DNA of 5,782 nt from Halanaerobiales bacterium (GTDB lineage: Bacteria > Bacillota_F > Halanaerobiia > Halanaerobiales > DTU029): positions 1 through 5,782 of the forward strand of contig JADQBV010000170.1 of assembly GCA_016278415.1 (NCBI GenBank), in the 5' to 3' direction. The notes beneath the pieces were generated by a model. The model was not told where the DNA came from, did not search any database, and saw nothing but the letters and a program-made list of their open reading frames with translations. Shown here one piece after another: positions 5,369 to 5,782 of the stretch; the stretch's first letter is position 1; every line of letters begins with the position of its first letter. The position numbers were made by a program, and so were the translations under genes.

Positions 5369-5782
5369 ATGGGGATTACTTTAAAAGATGTTGCAAAAAA
5401 AGCAGGGGTATCTATAGGAACTGCCTCTATGGCTTTAAATAATAGTGATAAGGTGAATATTGATACATATAAGAAAGTCCATGATGTAGCAGAAGAACTT
5501 AACTATGTCCCTAATGCAAGAGCTAGGGCCCTTGTTAAAAAATCAACTGATATTATTGCTTTAGTTGTTCCACATATAGTAAATCCTTTTTTTGCTGAAT
5601 TGGCACAGGCTGTAAAAGATAAGGCAAGGAAAGAAGGGTATAATGTAATTCTATGTAGTACAGATGGAAGGGCAGATGAAGAAGCACGTTATATAGATCT
5701 TTTTAAAAGTGGATTAGTAGATGGCGCTATCTTTGCTTCACAGGAACAGTTAACTGAGAAAAACGCTAAATTATTAGAAGAA
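5369..5782 (+). CDS. LacI/GalR-family transcriptional regulator (partial, runs off the window)
   Basis: The first 138 codons are visible, about 40% of a usual 330-340 aa LacI-type protein. The helix-turn-helix spans residues 4-24 (LKDVAKKAGVSIGTASMALN). The hinge helix is at about 49-56 (NARARALV). The sugar-binding, periplasmic-binding-like domain starts at 62 with IIALVVPHIVNPFFAEL and continues through GYNVILCSTDG. GAGGAG (5356-5361) is 7 nt before the ATG. Such proteins repress carbohydrate genes until a sugar or phosphorylated sugar binds. The target genes probably lie downstream, beyond the window. The operator at 5341-5354 suggests autoregulation. The gene has its own promoter and is likely a separate unit from the peptidase/ligase cluster. 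Confidence 0.93.
   Translation, partial: MGITLKDVAKKAGVSIGTASMALNNSDKVNIDTYKKVHDVAEELNYVPNARARALVKKSTDIIALVVPHIVNPFFAELAQAVKDKARKEGYNVILCSTDGRADEEARYIDLFKSGLVDGAIFASQEQLTEKNAKLLEE

Noticed and set aside
1..5782. CRISPR array, insertion sequence, tRNA, rRNA or phage genes
   Set aside because: No repeat array, transposase, RNA gene or phage-type protein is visible on either strand.

Overview
The window is AT-rich, with strong Shine-Dalgarno sequences (AGGAGG/GGAGG), sigma-A type promoters and a U-tailed terminator. This points to a low-GC Firmicute. Gene content fits an anaerobic lineage such as Halanaerobiales or Clostridia, but that placement is inference. All supported genes lie on the + strand.

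Layout. Positions 1-33 hold the last codons of an upstream gene. An AT-rich gap follows with two short dyads and a clear rho-independent terminator (169-200). Positions 263-760 look like the decayed remains of one MutS-like gene. An N-terminal piece with two membrane segments (263-586) is followed by tandem stops and then, in the same frame, by a short C-terminal MutS-like tail (590-760). The ATPase core is missing.

A strong promoter (766-795) then drives a tight same-strand cluster. It contains a LysM-LysM-M23 cell-wall peptidase (849-1964), a RimK-type ATP-grasp ligase (ATG 1997-2905), a second, very different ATP-grasp-like protein whose motifs appear in circularly permuted order (2921-4381), a doubtful 49-aa ORF (4382-4531), a four-helix membrane protein best started at a TTG (4542-4970), and a YwbE/DUF2196 protein (5005-5196). 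After a 172-base gap, a LacI-family regulator starts (5369) and runs off the window. Its promoter has an extended -10 and a perfect 14-bp palindromic operator, which suggests autoregulation.

Working together. The peptidase acts outside the membrane on peptidoglycan, and the two ligases should form amide or peptide-like bonds in the cytoplasm. Their co-transcription suggests a small amino-acid ligation pathway, possibly linked to the envelope, but no substrate can be read from the sequence. This pair of a canonical and a permuted ATP-grasp enzyme is the best candidate here for an uncharacterised system. The other notable points are the MutS deletion relic and an H-to-N change at the catalytic HxH motif of the M23 domain.
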